Shown here piece by piece: positions 43,528 to 52,881 of a stretch of 64,000 nt of DNA. Every line of letters begins with the position of its first letter. Position 1 is the first letter of the stretch. The DNA comes from an uncultured Clostridia bacterium (GTDB lineage Bacteria > Bacillota > Clostridia > TANB77 > CAG-508). Below the pieces are notes generated by a model that was given only the letters and a program-made list of their open reading frames with translations, made no database searches and was not told where the DNA came from. The position numbers were made by a program, and so were the translations under genes. The stretch spans positions 124,001 through 188,000 of the forward strand of contig CAKPDN010000002.1 in NCBI GenBank assembly GCA_934149005.1. Reading direction: 5' to 3'.

Positions 43528-44979
43528 GTGGCTATAATAGATAGAGATTTTAGAAAAGTAATTATACTTATTATCGCTATAATAGCATTAATGATATTAT
43601 TAGGAATAGTAATGGTACAACTAACAGAAAGAGGAATTTTTGAAAAAGTTAAAATACAGAAAAATAAATATGATGTAAGTGAAATTAAAGAAAAGTTAGA
43701 ATTTGAAATAGAAGAATTAAGAAAAAAAGAAGGGGATACCTTTAAAAAAGAAGACTTAATAAGATTAAACAATGATAAAACAGATGTAAAGAGTACAAAA
43801 AATTTTCCAGTAGAAATAATATATGAAAATTATAAATTCAATGTAGATGAACAATTTGTTGTAACATATATAGGAGAAGCTAATGGAACTATAATAACAT
43901 ATACAACATATCCTAAAGGATATACAAATCAAGATAGTATTACATTAACATTAGTAGCAAGTAATGAAAAAGGAATAAAAACAATAGAGGCTTCAGATGG
44001 ATTAATAATAAAATGTAATGGGAAAAAGAAATGTGCAACAGATGTATCTTATATAGTAAATGGAACTTACACATACAAAGTAATAGATATGGAAGGGAAT
44101 GAAGCAATAAAAGAAATACTAATAGAGCAAATAGATAAATTGCAACCATTAGATTTCATACCAAAAGCTATTGATATTGGATCACAATTTATAAAAATAT
44201 CAGTAAATGCAGAGGATGCAGATGCTACATCAGAAAGTGTAAAAAGTGGGATTGATAAATATGAATATTTTATAAAGGAAATTTCAGAAGGGAGTTATAG
44301 AAAATATACCTCTAAAGAAAGCGAATATACATTTACAAAGTTATCAAAAAATACACAATATTCTATATATGCAATTGCATATGATAAAGCAGGAAATAGC
44401 AAAGGGACAGAGCCTATTGATGTGTTAACTCATAATACTGTATCTTTGGAAAAAATTTTATTAACTACATCTGGATTTGTTAATGCTTATGATATAAGTC
44501 CTGTAACAGGCCAATTTGAAAGATATGTATTAGATAAATCTATAAAGTATACTACATTAAAAGAATATTTATGGCAAGATTCTTATCAGAATTTATATAA
44601 TGCGTTTGATGGTGATATAAATACTTATGCAAGATTTGGGGCTCATTCTTTAGATCCATATGGAAATGGAACAAGTGGAGGATATATAAATGTTGAAGAA
44701 AATTGTGTTAAAAAGTTTTTAAATATATATAATACTGAGGGAATTGTTATAAAATTTAGAAATTTAGATAATGAAATAATAGGTATGCAAACATGGGTAT
44801 CAACATCAATTAATTCTAATAAAATAGTGAGTATACAAATACCAGAAAATACAATGTTTATAGAGATATATTATGGTTCAAATCATCTTGGTGGAAGAAG
44901 AACTAATGTTTTTGAAATATTTTTAACTGATATGGAAATTAAAGATACTCAAAATATTAATGAATTTTTTAGTAATTAG
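43528..44979 (+). CDS. Prepilin-like membrane protein with a shared C-terminal domain
   Basis: A 483-residue protein with a short basic start, one hydrophobic helix (residues 10-32, VIILIIAIIALMILLGIVMV), a Glu/Lys-rich helix and several Ig/fibronectin-like modules (DKYEYFIKEISEGSYRKY, YSIYAIAYDKAGNSKG). It ends in a domain with AFDGDINTYARFGAH that matches the preceding gene. Unlike its neighbour it lacks the Gly-Ile-Thr-Leu cleavage site, so it may stay membrane anchored. The start is GTG at 43528, seven bases after AGGAGGAGAT; an ATG just before is out of frame and stops at once. A terminator follows. Confidence 0.6.
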   Translation: MAIIDRDFRKVIILIIAIIALMILLGIVMVQLTERGIFEKVKIQKNKYDVSEIKEKLEFEIEELRKKEGDTFKKEDLIRLNNDKTDVKSTKNFPVEIIYENYKFNVDEQFVVTYIGEANGTIITYTTYPKGYTNQDSITLTLVASNEKGIKTIEASDGLIIKCNGKKKCATDVSYIVNGTYTYKVIDMEGNEAIKEILIEQIDKLQPLDFIPKAIDIGSQFIKISVNAEDADATSESVKSGIDKYEYFIKEISEGSYRKYTSKESEYTFTKLSKNTQYSIYAIAYDKAGNSKGTEPIDVLTHNTVSLEKILLTTSGFVNAYDISPVTGQFERYVLDKSIKYTTLKEYLWQDSYQNLYNAFDGDINTYARFGAHSLDPYGNGTSGGYINVEENCVKKFLNIYNTEGIVIKFRNLDNEIIGMQTWVSTSINSNKIVSIQIPENTMFIEIYYGSNHLGGRRTNVFEIFLTDMEIKDTQNINEFFSN

Positions 44980-45018
44980 ATAACTAATATTTTCTTAAAA
45001 TAGATAAACTATAAATTA

Positions 45019-45048
45019 AAAAGCAAGAAAAATTTTCTTGCTTTTTGT
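45019..45048 (+). terminator. Terminator before smc
   Basis: AAAAAGCAAGAAAA and TTTTCTTGCTTTTT form the stem. The smc promoter's -35 box overlaps its right arm. Confidence 0.75.
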
Positions 45049-45066
45049 CACTTATTATAGTAAAAT
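45038..45066 (+). promoter_or_regulatory. Promoter of smc
   Basis: TTGCTT, 17 bases, TAAAAT, about 38 bases before the smc start. Its -35 box lies in the upstream terminator stem. Confidence 0.55.
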
Positions 45067-45103
45067 GAACAAAGAAAAATAAAGACAAAAGGTGAGAATA
45101 TAA

Positions 45104-48100
45104 ATGTATTTAAAAAGATTAGAATTACAAGGATTTAAATCCTTTGCAGATAAAACAGTATTAGAATTAATGCCAGGAATAACAACAGTAATAGGTCCAA
45201 ATGGATCAGGAAAAAGTAACATATCAGATGCAATAAGATGGGTACTAGGGGAGCAAAGCATGAAATCCCTAAGAGGAACAAAATCATTAGATATTATATT
45301 TGCGGGTACTCAAAATAGAAAATCTCTAGGTTTTGCGGAGGCTTCTTTAGTGTTTGACAATTCTGATGGAGCACTTCCAATTGAATATACAGAAGTTACA
45401 GTTACAAGAAAAATTTATAGGAGTGGAGAAACAGGTTATTATATAAATAAAGTTCCATGTAGATTAAAAGATGTATTAGAACTATTTATGGATACAGGTA
45501 TTGGAAAAGATGGATACTCTATAATTGGACAAGGTAAAATTGATGAAATTTTAAGTAATAAATCAGAAGATAGAAGACATATTTTTGAAGAGGCAGCAGG
45601 TATTGTAAAATATAGAAGTAGAAAAGAAGATTCTGAAAAAAAATTGGAACATACTAAATTAAACCTTCTTAGAATAAATGATATTTTAACAGAGATTGAA
45701 GGAAATTTGGAACCATTGCAAATGCAAGCAGATAAGGCTAAAAAGTATTTGAATTTAAGAGATGAGCTAAAAAGTATTGAAATTGGTTTGTTTGTATATA
45801 ATATTGGAAAATATAAAGAAGATTTAGAAGAATTAGTAAAATCTATTGAGGTAATGCAAAATCAAGCTAATGAAGAAGATGAAAAATTAGAAAAAATAAA
45901 ATCTTTAAAGGAAGAATTAAAGAATGGTATAGATAGTATTACAGAAGAAATTGAAAATATGTCTAATCTTGGTTTTGAAAGTCAAAAGCAAATTGAACAA
46001 TTGAATTCTGATATAAATGTAGCAAAGACTAGAATTGCGAATAATAATGAAAATAGTCAAAGATATTCAATAGAAATAGAAGAACAAAATGAACATATTA
46101 AAGAATTGAATGAAGAAATTGAGCAAAAAGAAGCAAGAAAAGATAGGTTAAAACAAAATAAAGAAAAATTTGAAAAAGAGTTAGATGACAAACAAGCAGA
46201 ACTTGACAAATTAACACAGAAATTATCTGAAAAGGAACTAGAAATAGAAGGATATAAGCAAACAGTGGAACAAAATACAGATAAAAAATATGAACTTCAA
46301 TCAGAAATAAATACGCAAAATGCTAATTATCAAAATTATGAAAAGAGACAATCTCAAATAAAACAAGAAATGCAAGCAACAATTTCAGAATTAGATGCTA
46401 CAAGACTTAACAAAGAAGATATATCTAAACAGTTTAATGAAATAGAAAATAAAAAAAATAAAGCTCAGAAATCATTAGATGATGTGGCAAAACAAAGAGA
46501 AGATGCAAATAAAAAAATAAAATCATTTGAAAGTAATATAAATATTTTATTAAGTGATATGAGAATAAAAGAATCAAGATTAAAATTCTTGGTTGAGACA
46601 GAAAAAGAAAAAGAGGGATATATAAAAAGTGTTAAAGCTTTATTGCAAGATTGTGAAAATCTAAAAGAGCTAGGAAAAGGAATGCATGGAGTTTTAGCAA
46701 ATATTATTGAAGTTCCTGATGAATTAGAAACTGCAATTGAAATGTGTTTAGGTGCAAGTCTTCAAAATGTTGTAACAGAGACTGAAGAAGATGCAAAAAA
46801 ATTAGTTGAACATTTAAGAAAAAACAATTTAGGAAGAGCATCATTTTTACCAATTTCATCTGTTAGAGGTAAAAAATTAGATAAAATAAAAGGTCAAAAC
46901 AATAGTGTAATTGGTATTGCAGCGGATTTAGTAAAATATAATAAAAAGTATGAGCAAATTATATTAAATTTGCTTGGAAGAACAGTTATTGTAGAAAATA
47001 TGGATACTGCAATTAAACTTGCAAAGCAAAATGGATATACATTTAGAATAGTTACAAAAGATGGAGATTTAATTAATCCATCAGGAGCTATAACAGGAGG
47101 TTCAGTAGCAAAGAAAACTGTAAATATTCTAGGAAGAGGAAAAGAAATTGAAAAACTTCAAAAAGAAATAAATAATTTAAAACAAAAAATACAAAAATTA
47201 CAAAATGATAAACAAAATTATGAAGAATCAATTGAAGGAATTTTAGAATTATCAACAAATTTAGAAAGACAATTACAAGAAATAGATATTACATATGCAA
47301 CTGAAAAACAAAAAGTAATTTCTATAGATGAGAATATTGAGAAACTTCAAAAACGTTTAAATAGATTAAAAGAAGAACAGTCAAATCTTGAAAAACAAAA
47401 AGAAGAAACTATATCTACTAAAGGAAATTTGCAGGTTGAAATAAATAAAATTGTAGAACAAAATCAAGAATTATCTAAAATTATAACAGAGTTTGCGGAA
47501 CTTAATAAAGATGACCAAAAATATATAGATGATTTAAATTTTGATATAACAAATTTAAAAATTTCTGTATCATCATTTGATGAAAGTGAAACATCAATAC
47601 AAGAAATTCAAGAAAGAATTAATCAAGAATTAGAGAATTCTAAACAAAGTATTGAAAATAAAAAAATTCAAATTGAACAAATAAAACTGGATAATGAAAA
47701 ACTAGACAAATCAATTCAAGAAACGCTACAAAAAATTGAAGAAGTAAAGGCAAATGTTCAAAATAGCAGTTCAAAAATAGAAGAACTAAAACAAGAAAGA
47801 ACTTTAAAAAACGAAAAACTTTCAAAACAAGAAACTGAAATAACAAATAAGTTTAAAGTTATTGAAGATTTAAAAGGTCAGCTTGTAAAATTAGATGTTA
47901 AGAAAACAAAAATTGAAGAAGATATTAATGAAATTTACAATAAAATGTGGGAGGAATATGAACTTACACCCAATAATGTAGGTGAATATCAAAAACCAGA
48001 AAATGTACAGTTAACACAAAGAAGGGTAAATGTACTAAGAACTGAAATTAAAGAACTGGGAAGTGTTAATATTAATTCAATTGAAGAATACAAAAACTTA

Positions 48101-48652
48101 AAAGATAGATATGATTTTATGAGTGAACAAAGATTAGATTTAGAAAATACAATGAGCAAATTAAGAAATGTAATTTCTGAAATGACACAAATTATGAGAG
48201 AACAATTTAAAGAAAAATTTAAAGTTATAAATAAAAATTTTGGTGAAGTATTTGCGGAATTATTTGGTGGTGGAAAGGCTGAACTTATACTAGAAGATGA
48301 AAGTAATATCTTAGAATGTGGAATAGAAATTAATGTACAGCCACCAGGAAAAAAATTGCAAAATATGATGTTATTATCAGGTGGAGAAAAAGCATTTACA
48401 GCAATAGCTTTACTATTTGCAATTTTGAAAATAAATCCGGCACCATTTTGTGTATTAGATGAAATTGAAGCAGCTTTAGATGATGTAAATGTTTTTAAAT
48501 ATGCTGATTATTTGAAAAAATTTACAGAACATACTCAATTTTTAGTTATAACACATAGAAAAGGTACAATGGAAGCAGCCAATACAGTTTATGGTGTTAC
48601 AATGGAAGAAAGTGGTATTTCAAAATTGTTATCAATGAAATTGTCCCACTAG
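45104..48652 (+). CDS. smc: Chromosome segregation ATPase SMC
   Basis: A full 1,182-residue SMC. Walker A is GPNGSGKSN (31-39), two long coiled coils flank the hinge (about 520-660, GKGMHGVLANIIEVPDELET then GASLQNVV), and the C-terminal ATPase has signature LLSGGEKAFTA (about 1090), Walker B FCVLDEIEAALDD and D-loop. It condenses and segregates the chromosome with ScpA/ScpB, which are not in the window. The last residues (Leu-Ser-His-stop) are encoded by a dispersed repeat that begins at 48642. Start ATG with AAAGGTGAG. Confidence 0.97.
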   Translation: MYLKRLELQGFKSFADKTVLELMPGITTVIGPNGSGKSNISDAIRWVLGEQSMKSLRGTKSLDIIFAGTQNRKSLGFAEASLVFDNSDGALPIEYTEVTVTRKIYRSGETGYYINKVPCRLKDVLELFMDTGIGKDGYSIIGQGKIDEILSNKSEDRRHIFEEAAGIVKYRSRKEDSEKKLEHTKLNLLRINDILTEIEGNLEPLQMQADKAKKYLNLRDELKSIEIGLFVYNIGKYKEDLEELVKSIEVMQNQANEEDEKLEKIKSLKEELKNGIDSITEEIENMSNLGFESQKQIEQLNSDINVAKTRIANNNENSQRYSIEIEEQNEHIKELNEEIEQKEARKDRLKQNKEKFEKELDDKQAELDKLTQKLSEKELEIEGYKQTVEQNTDKKYELQSEINTQNANYQNYEKRQSQIKQEMQATISELDATRLNKEDISKQFNEIENKKNKAQKSLDDVAKQREDANKKIKSFESNINILLSDMRIKESRLKFLVETEKEKEGYIKSVKALLQDCENLKELGKGMHGVLANIIEVPDELETAIEMCLGASLQNVVTETEEDAKKLVEHLRKNNLGRASFLPISSVRGKKLDKIKGQNNSVIGIAADLVKYNKKYEQIILNLLGRTVIVENMDTAIKLAKQNGYTFRIVTKDGDLINPSGAITGGSVAKKTVNILGRGKEIEKLQKEINNLKQKIQKLQNDKQNYEESIEGILELSTNLERQLQEIDITYATEKQKVISIDENIEKLQKRLNRLKEEQSNLEKQKEETISTKGNLQVEINKIVEQNQELSKIITEFAELNKDDQKYIDDLNFDITNLKISVSSFDESETSIQEIQERINQELENSKQSIENKKIQIEQIKLDNEKLDKSIQETLQKIEEVKANVQNSSSKIEELKQERTLKNEKLSKQETEITNKFKVIEDLKGQLVKLDVKKTKIEEDINEIYNKMWEEYELTPNNVGEYQKPENVQLTQRRVNVLRTEIKELGSVNINSIEEYKNLKDRYDFMSEQRLDLENTMSKLRNVISEMTQIMREQFKEKFKVINKNFGEVFAELFGGGKAELILEDESNILECGIEINVQPPGKKLQNMMLLSGGEKAFTAIALLFAILKINPAPFCVLDEIEAALDDVNVFKYADYLKKFTEHTQFLVITHRKGTMEAANTVYGVTMEESGISKLLSMKLSH

Positions 48653-48690
48653 GGACGGTTCTTGTGGGACATTTTTGTCCTAAAGTGACA
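48642..48690. repeat. Short dispersed palindrome (GGGACGG family) at the end of smc
   Basis: TGTCCCACTAGGGACGG, TTCTTGTGGGACA: GTCCCAC pairs with GTGGGAC. A longer relative is at 56884-56993. The stop codon of smc (TAG) lies inside it. Confidence 0.7.
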
Positions 48691-48711
48691 GATGTTGTTA
48701 AATTTCTTATT

Positions 48712-48748
48712 AAAAAACGATGGAAATAGTTATTTTCCATCGTTTTTA
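48712..48748. terminator. Bidirectional terminator between smc and the small ORF
   Basis: AAAAAACGATGGAAA and TTTCCATCGTTTTT pair, with T- and A-runs on both sides. It serves smc and the minus-strand ORF at 48766. Confidence 0.8.
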
Positions 48749-48765
48749 CAATATACTTTGATGCC

Positions 48766-48975
48766 TTATCTTATGACATTAAGATCAAGTTTTTTTGCTT
48801 TTACTCGGCAAGCCAACAACCGGGCTTCACTTTGAATCGGATAAGAATTCAAATCAAATGTACTGGATGGATTGTATTGCTTAAGCCAAACCAGAAATTT
48901 GTTGAATAAGTGATTATCACTTGATTCGATGATTGTACTTGTTTCAGGGCCTTTTAAAGTTATTCTTTGTGTCAT
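48766..48975 (-). CDS. Small orphan protein with one in-frame CGG-T
   Basis: A 69-residue protein I do not recognise: TQRITLKGPETSTIIESSDN, FNKFLVWLKQYNP, FDLNSYPIQSEARLLACRVK. It has a strong GGAGGT ribosome binding site six bases before the ATG on the minus strand, so it is probably real. Its base composition is richer in G+C than its neighbours and it uses codons (GCC, CGG, TGC CGA) rare elsewhere, hinting at horizontal origin. It contains CGG followed by T (Glu-Ala-CGG-Leu). A +1 shift there would give an alternative end Gly-Cys-Trp-Leu-Ala-Glu-stop. Which end is made cannot be told from sequence. Confidence 0.5.
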   Translation of the reverse strand: MTQRITLKGPETSTIIESSDNHLFNKFLVWLKQYNPSSTFDLNSYPIQSEARLLACRVKAKKLDLNVIR

Positions 48976-49038
48976 ATGAAGTACCTCCAAATTTTTTTGT
49001 TAACTTATTATATCAAATAAGACATAACTTTACAAGTA

Positions 49039-49617
49039 TTAATAGAAAATTTGTAAAATTCCTATAATAATTAGCAAAATTCCAGAGATTATTGACCAAA
49101 TATTTTGAGGTAATTTATAAAAATTGTTAAGGCGAATACCTATAAATGTACCAATATTTAAGAAGAACAATTGAAAAATACTAACTAAAAGAGGAAATAA
49201 AATTAGATTAATATCAGCCATTGAACCAGAAATTCCAATACAAAAATTATCTAAAGAAAGAGCAATGGCTAAGATTAATGCTTCCTGTGGCTCGATTATT
49301 TTTGAATGATTAATGTCAGAAGATATTGGGCTGTTAAAAATATTTTGGGAATCTTTTTCTTTTTTAGAAGCCTGAAAACATATGTATATTCCCATGCAAA
49401 TCAAAATAAAACATCCTAAAAAATTGGTAAACGAATTTGAAAGTATATATTGAATTATATTACCAAAAAATATGGATATATATGTTGTAATTAATGAAAT
49501 AGCAAATAAAATTATTTTGCTTAATTTGGATATTTTTGTGTTTTTGACTCCGTATGTGATGCCTATTCCTAAAGAGTCTATACTGCTTGATATTGCTAAA
49601 AGTATTGAATTTATCAT
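49039..49617 (-). CDS. ytaF: YtaF-like sporulation membrane protein
   Basis: A 192-residue protein with six hydrophobic helices in two similar halves, each starting with an acidic-Asp motif: ISSSIDSLGIGITYG and IALSLDNFCIGISG. This is the MntP/YtaF (cation efflux-like) layout; Clostridia often carry ytaF in sporulation regulons. The start is taken at 49617, nine bases after GAGGTG on the minus strand. One arginine (GIRLNN) is CGC, another in the untranslated extension is CGT. The ion transported, if any, is unknown. Confidence 0.7.
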   Translation of the reverse strand: MINSILLAISSSIDSLGIGITYGVKNTKISKLSKIILFAISLITTYISIFFGNIIQYILSNSFTNFLGCFILICMGIYICFQASKKEKDSQNIFNSPISSDINHSKIIEPQEALILAIALSLDNFCIGISGSMADINLILFPLLVSIFQLFFLNIGTFIGIRLNNFYKLPQNIWSIISGILLIIIGILQIFY

Positions 49618-49727
49618 AATAACACCTCTTACAACATAATATGACAAAAAATTTCTACGGTTACTGTGTAATAAAAAAGTACAAGCCACATATATTTAAA
49701 TAACAAATATACAAAGGAGTGAATTTT

Positions 49728-52394
49728 ATGTGGCAAACATTAAGAAAAGGAGAAGTATTAAGCCAATTAGGCACTAATGAAAAACAGGGATTAACAGAAA
49801 AAGAAGTACAAGAAAGACAAAAAAAATACGGAAAAAACAAATTAAAAGAGAAAAAGAAAGAAAGTTTTATTGTAAAATTTATAAAACAATTTAATGATTT
49901 TATGATAATCATACTAATAATAGCATCAATAATATCGGCAGTTGTATCAAAAATGCAAGGAGAAAATGACTATGTAGATTCAATAATAATTATAGGAATA
50001 GTAGTTTTCAATGCATTAATGGGAGTAATTCAAGAAGCAAAAGCTGAAAAATCAATAGAAGCATTAAAACAAATGACACCTCAACTTGCAAAAACAATAA
50101 GAAATGGAAAAACAGTAGAAATAAATGCAGAGGAACTTGTAAAAGGGGACATCATAATATTAGATGCAGGAAATTTTGTACCTGCAGATTGTAGAATTTT
50201 AGAAAGTCATAACTTAAAAATAGAAGAATCATCATTAACAGGAGAAACACAAGGGGCAGAAAAGGATGCAGATATTTTATGTAGTAAAAATGCACCTTTG
50301 GGCGATATGAAAAATATGGCTTTTATGGCTAGTATAACAGTAAATGGACATGGAAAAGCAGTTGTTACAGATACTGGAATGAGTACAAAAGTTGGGCAAA
50401 TTGCTAATATGATTATTGAAGATGAGGCTCCACAAACGCCATTACAGAAAAAACTTGGAGAAGTTGGAAAAATATTAGGGTTAGCGTGCTTGGCAATATG
50501 TGTAATAATTTTTGTTATGGGATTAATAAAACATATAGAGCCTGTTGAAATGTTTATGACATCTGTTGGACTTGCAGTTGCTGCAATTCCGGAAGGATTA
50601 CCTGCAATTGTAACAATTATGCTTTCAATTGGTGTTACTAAAATGGCTAAAAAAAATAGTATAATTAGAAAATTACCAGCAGTTGAGACACTTGGAAGTA
50701 GTAGTGTCATTTGCTCTGATAAAACAGGAACTTTAACACAAAACAAAATGAAAGTTGTTGATGTTAGAAGTCGAAGTAAAAAATTTATTATTGAACTAGC
50801 AACATTATGCACAGACTGTGATGTAAATGTGGAAAATGGAGTGGTAAAAGTTTCTGGTGAGCCTACAGAGAAGGCAATTGTAGAAGAATGTATAAATGTT
50901 GGAAGTACAAAAAATAGATTAGAAAATTTTATGCCAAGAGTTAATGAAATTCCTTTTGATTCTAATAGAAAAATGATGACTACAATTCACAAAATTGGTA
51001 ATAAATATAGGATTATAACAAAAGGTGCACCAGATGTGCTATTACAAAAGTGTACAAAACAAATAGATTCTATAAGTGAAGTGACAAGCCAATATAACAT
51101 TAAAATTAAAAGTTTGGAAAATTTAAAAATTCAAAGTGATAATAGACAAATGGCACAAAAAGCATTGAGAGTGATTGCTGTTGCATATAAGGATTTAGAT
51201 ACATTGCCAAGTAGAATAGATTCACAAAATATAGAAAATAATTTAACATTTGTTGGACTAATTGGAATGATAGACCCACCAAGAGATGGCGTAAAAGAAG
51301 CGGTTCAGGTATGTAAAAATTCAGGAATAAAAACAGTTATGATTACAGGTGACCACTTAGAAACAGCAAAGGCAATAGCAAAAGACTTAGGAATTTTAGA
51401 GCAAAAAGATATGGCAATAACAGGTCAAGAACTTGATAAAATGACACAAAATCAATTAGAAAAAAACATAAAAAAATATTCAGTTTTTGCAAGGGTAACA
51501 CCAGAACACAAAGTAAGAATTGTAAAAGCATGGCAACGAAATGGTGCAGTAGTTGCAATGACTGGCGATGGTGTAAATGATAGTCCGGCTTTGAAAAATG
51601 CTGATATTGGAATTGCTATGGGAAAAAATGGTACGGATGTTGCCAAAAATGCGGCAGATATTATACTTACAGATGATAATTTTGTTACAATAGTTGAGGC
51701 TGTAAAGCAAGGAAGGAATATTTATGATAATATTAAAAAAGCAATACATTTTTTAATTGCTACAAATATTGGTGAAATTGTAACAATTTTTATGGGACTT
51801 GTTTTAGGGCTAAAATCACCACTTCTTGCAATTCAATTATTATGGATTAATTTGGTTACAGATTCTTTACCAGCAATTGCTTTAGGACTTGAAAAACCAG
51901 AGAAAGATATTATGCAAAGAAAACCAGTTGATAGTAAAAAAGGAATATTTGCAGATGGCTTGTGGAATAAAATTATTGTCGAAGGAATTATGATAGGTGT
52001 TCTAACTCTTGTTGCATTTAGTATTGGAAATAAATATTATGGGCTAGAGGTTGGCAGAACGATGGCATTTTTATCAATAGGATTTTTGGAGTTGATTCAT
52101 AGTTTTAATGTTAAAAATGAAAGGTCTATTTTTGAGGCAGGAATTCTTGAAAACAAATATTTAGTTGGAAGCTTTGTTTTAGGAATTTCTATTCAGGCTA
52201 TAGTTGTTGTGCTTCCTGCTTTTGCGAATGTTTTTGAGGTTGTTCCTTTGAATTTGACTCAATGGATTATTACTGTTGCAATTTCTGTTTTGCCTGTGCC
52301 AATTATTGAGTTGCAGAAAAAAATGAATTTTAAAAACAAGGATTCAGAGAATAATAAAGAAGAAAAGAAGAATTTGTCTTTTGCTAAATTTTAG
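49728..52394 (+). CDS. P-type calcium-translocating ATPase (PMCA/SERCA-like)
   Basis: An 888-residue P2-type ATPase that exports Ca2+ using ATP. N-terminal cation-ATPase domain (GLTEKEVQERQKKYGKNKL), the actuator loop SLTGETQG, helix M4 with AIPEGLPAIV, the phosphorylation site SDKTGTLTQN (Asp about 331), KGAPDVLLQKC in the nucleotide domain, TGDGVNDSPALK hinge, and M6 WINLVTDSLPAIALG with the Asn and Asp that bind Ca2+ in SERCA-like pumps. Arginines in SRS and WQRNG use CGA, without any frame change. Start ATG, eight bases after AAGGAG. An uncharacterised small ORF and ytaF are divergent to it. Confidence 0.92.
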   Translation: MWQTLRKGEVLSQLGTNEKQGLTEKEVQERQKKYGKNKLKEKKKESFIVKFIKQFNDFMIIILIIASIISAVVSKMQGENDYVDSIIIIGIVVFNALMGVIQEAKAEKSIEALKQMTPQLAKTIRNGKTVEINAEELVKGDIIILDAGNFVPADCRILESHNLKIEESSLTGETQGAEKDADILCSKNAPLGDMKNMAFMASITVNGHGKAVVTDTGMSTKVGQIANMIIEDEAPQTPLQKKLGEVGKILGLACLAICVIIFVMGLIKHIEPVEMFMTSVGLAVAAIPEGLPAIVTIMLSIGVTKMAKKNSIIRKLPAVETLGSSSVICSDKTGTLTQNKMKVVDVRSRSKKFIIELATLCTDCDVNVENGVVKVSGEPTEKAIVEECINVGSTKNRLENFMPRVNEIPFDSNRKMMTTIHKIGNKYRIITKGAPDVLLQKCTKQIDSISEVTSQYNIKIKSLENLKIQSDNRQMAQKALRVIAVAYKDLDTLPSRIDSQNIENNLTFVGLIGMIDPPRDGVKEAVQVCKNSGIKTVMITGDHLETAKAIAKDLGILEQKDMAITGQELDKMTQNQLEKNIKKYSVFARVTPEHKVRIVKAWQRNGAVVAMTGDGVNDSPALKNADIGIAMGKNGTDVAKNAADIILTDDNFVTIVEAVKQGRNIYDNIKKAIHFLIATNIGEIVTIFMGLVLGLKSPLLAIQLLWINLVTDSLPAIALGLEKPEKDIMQRKPVDSKKGIFADGLWNKIIVEGIMIGVLTLVAFSIGNKYYGLEVGRTMAFLSIGFLELIHSFNVKNERSIFEAGILENKYLVGSFVLGISIQAIVVVLPAFANVFEVVPLNLTQWIITVAISVLPVPIIELQKKMNFKNKDSENNKEEKKNLSFAKF

Positions 52395-52414
52395 TGTAAA
52401 TTTTCCAAAATCAG

Positions 52415-52475
52415 TTGCAAATACTAAAAAAATATGGTAAAATAGCTATGCTTAAAAAGAGTATAGCTATTTTTA
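52415..52475 (+). promoter_or_regulatory. Promoter and structured leader of rpsF-ssb-rpsR
   Basis: TTGCAA (52415), 17 bases, TAAAAT (52438). The transcript then holds AAAATAGCTAT and ATAGCTATTTT as an 11-bp stem followed by T5, a possible attenuator. Ribosomal operons with S6 and S18 are often feedback-controlled through their leader by the S6:S18 complex; whether this hairpin is that site is inference. Confidence 0.6.
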
Positions 52476-52530
52476 AGCATCTCTACTTAACGAAAAGTTA
52501 GGTTGCAAAATCCATAGGGAGGTGAAAATA

Positions 52531-52815
52531 ATGAACAAATACGAAAGTATTATCATTGTTAATCCAAATGTTGATGAAGCAGGTTTAAAAGCTTTAGAAG
52601 AAAAATTTACAGGATTAATCAATGAAAATGGAAAAGTTGAATCAGTTGAAAACATGGGTAAAAAAAGATTAGCTTATGAAATCAAAAAATTCAAAGAAGC
52701 TACATATATGTTATTTAACTTTGAAGCAAATCCAGATTTAATAGCAGAACTTGAAAGAGTTTACAGAATTACAGATGATATAATAAAATTTATCGTTGTA
52801 AGAAAAGAAGCTTAA
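52531..52815 (+). CDS. rpsF: 30S ribosomal protein S6
   Basis: A 94-residue ribosomal protein with YESIIIVNPNVDEAGLKAL, NMGKKRLAYEIKKFKEATYM and RITDDIIKFIVVRKE. S6 binds S18 in the platform of the 30S subunit. Start is the ATG at 52531, eight bases after GGGAGG; an upstream GTG in frame overlaps that site. It is first in the conserved rpsF-ssb-rpsR operon, with a probable promoter and leader hairpin directly upstream. Confidence 0.97.
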   Translation: MNKYESIIIVNPNVDEAGLKALEEKFTGLINENGKVESVENMGKKRLAYEIKKFKEATYMLFNFEANPDLIAELERVYRITDDIIKFIVVRKEA

Positions 52816-52881
52816 TAATAAAGCATAATTAAGAAATAAAAAAGTGGGACCTAAATTAAAGTAAAGAAAAGAGGAATAAAA

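Noticed and set aside
50207..50812. A long antisense open frame opposite the P-type ATPase
   Set aside because: Shadow of the ATPase frame; composition follows complementary codons rather than a protein family.
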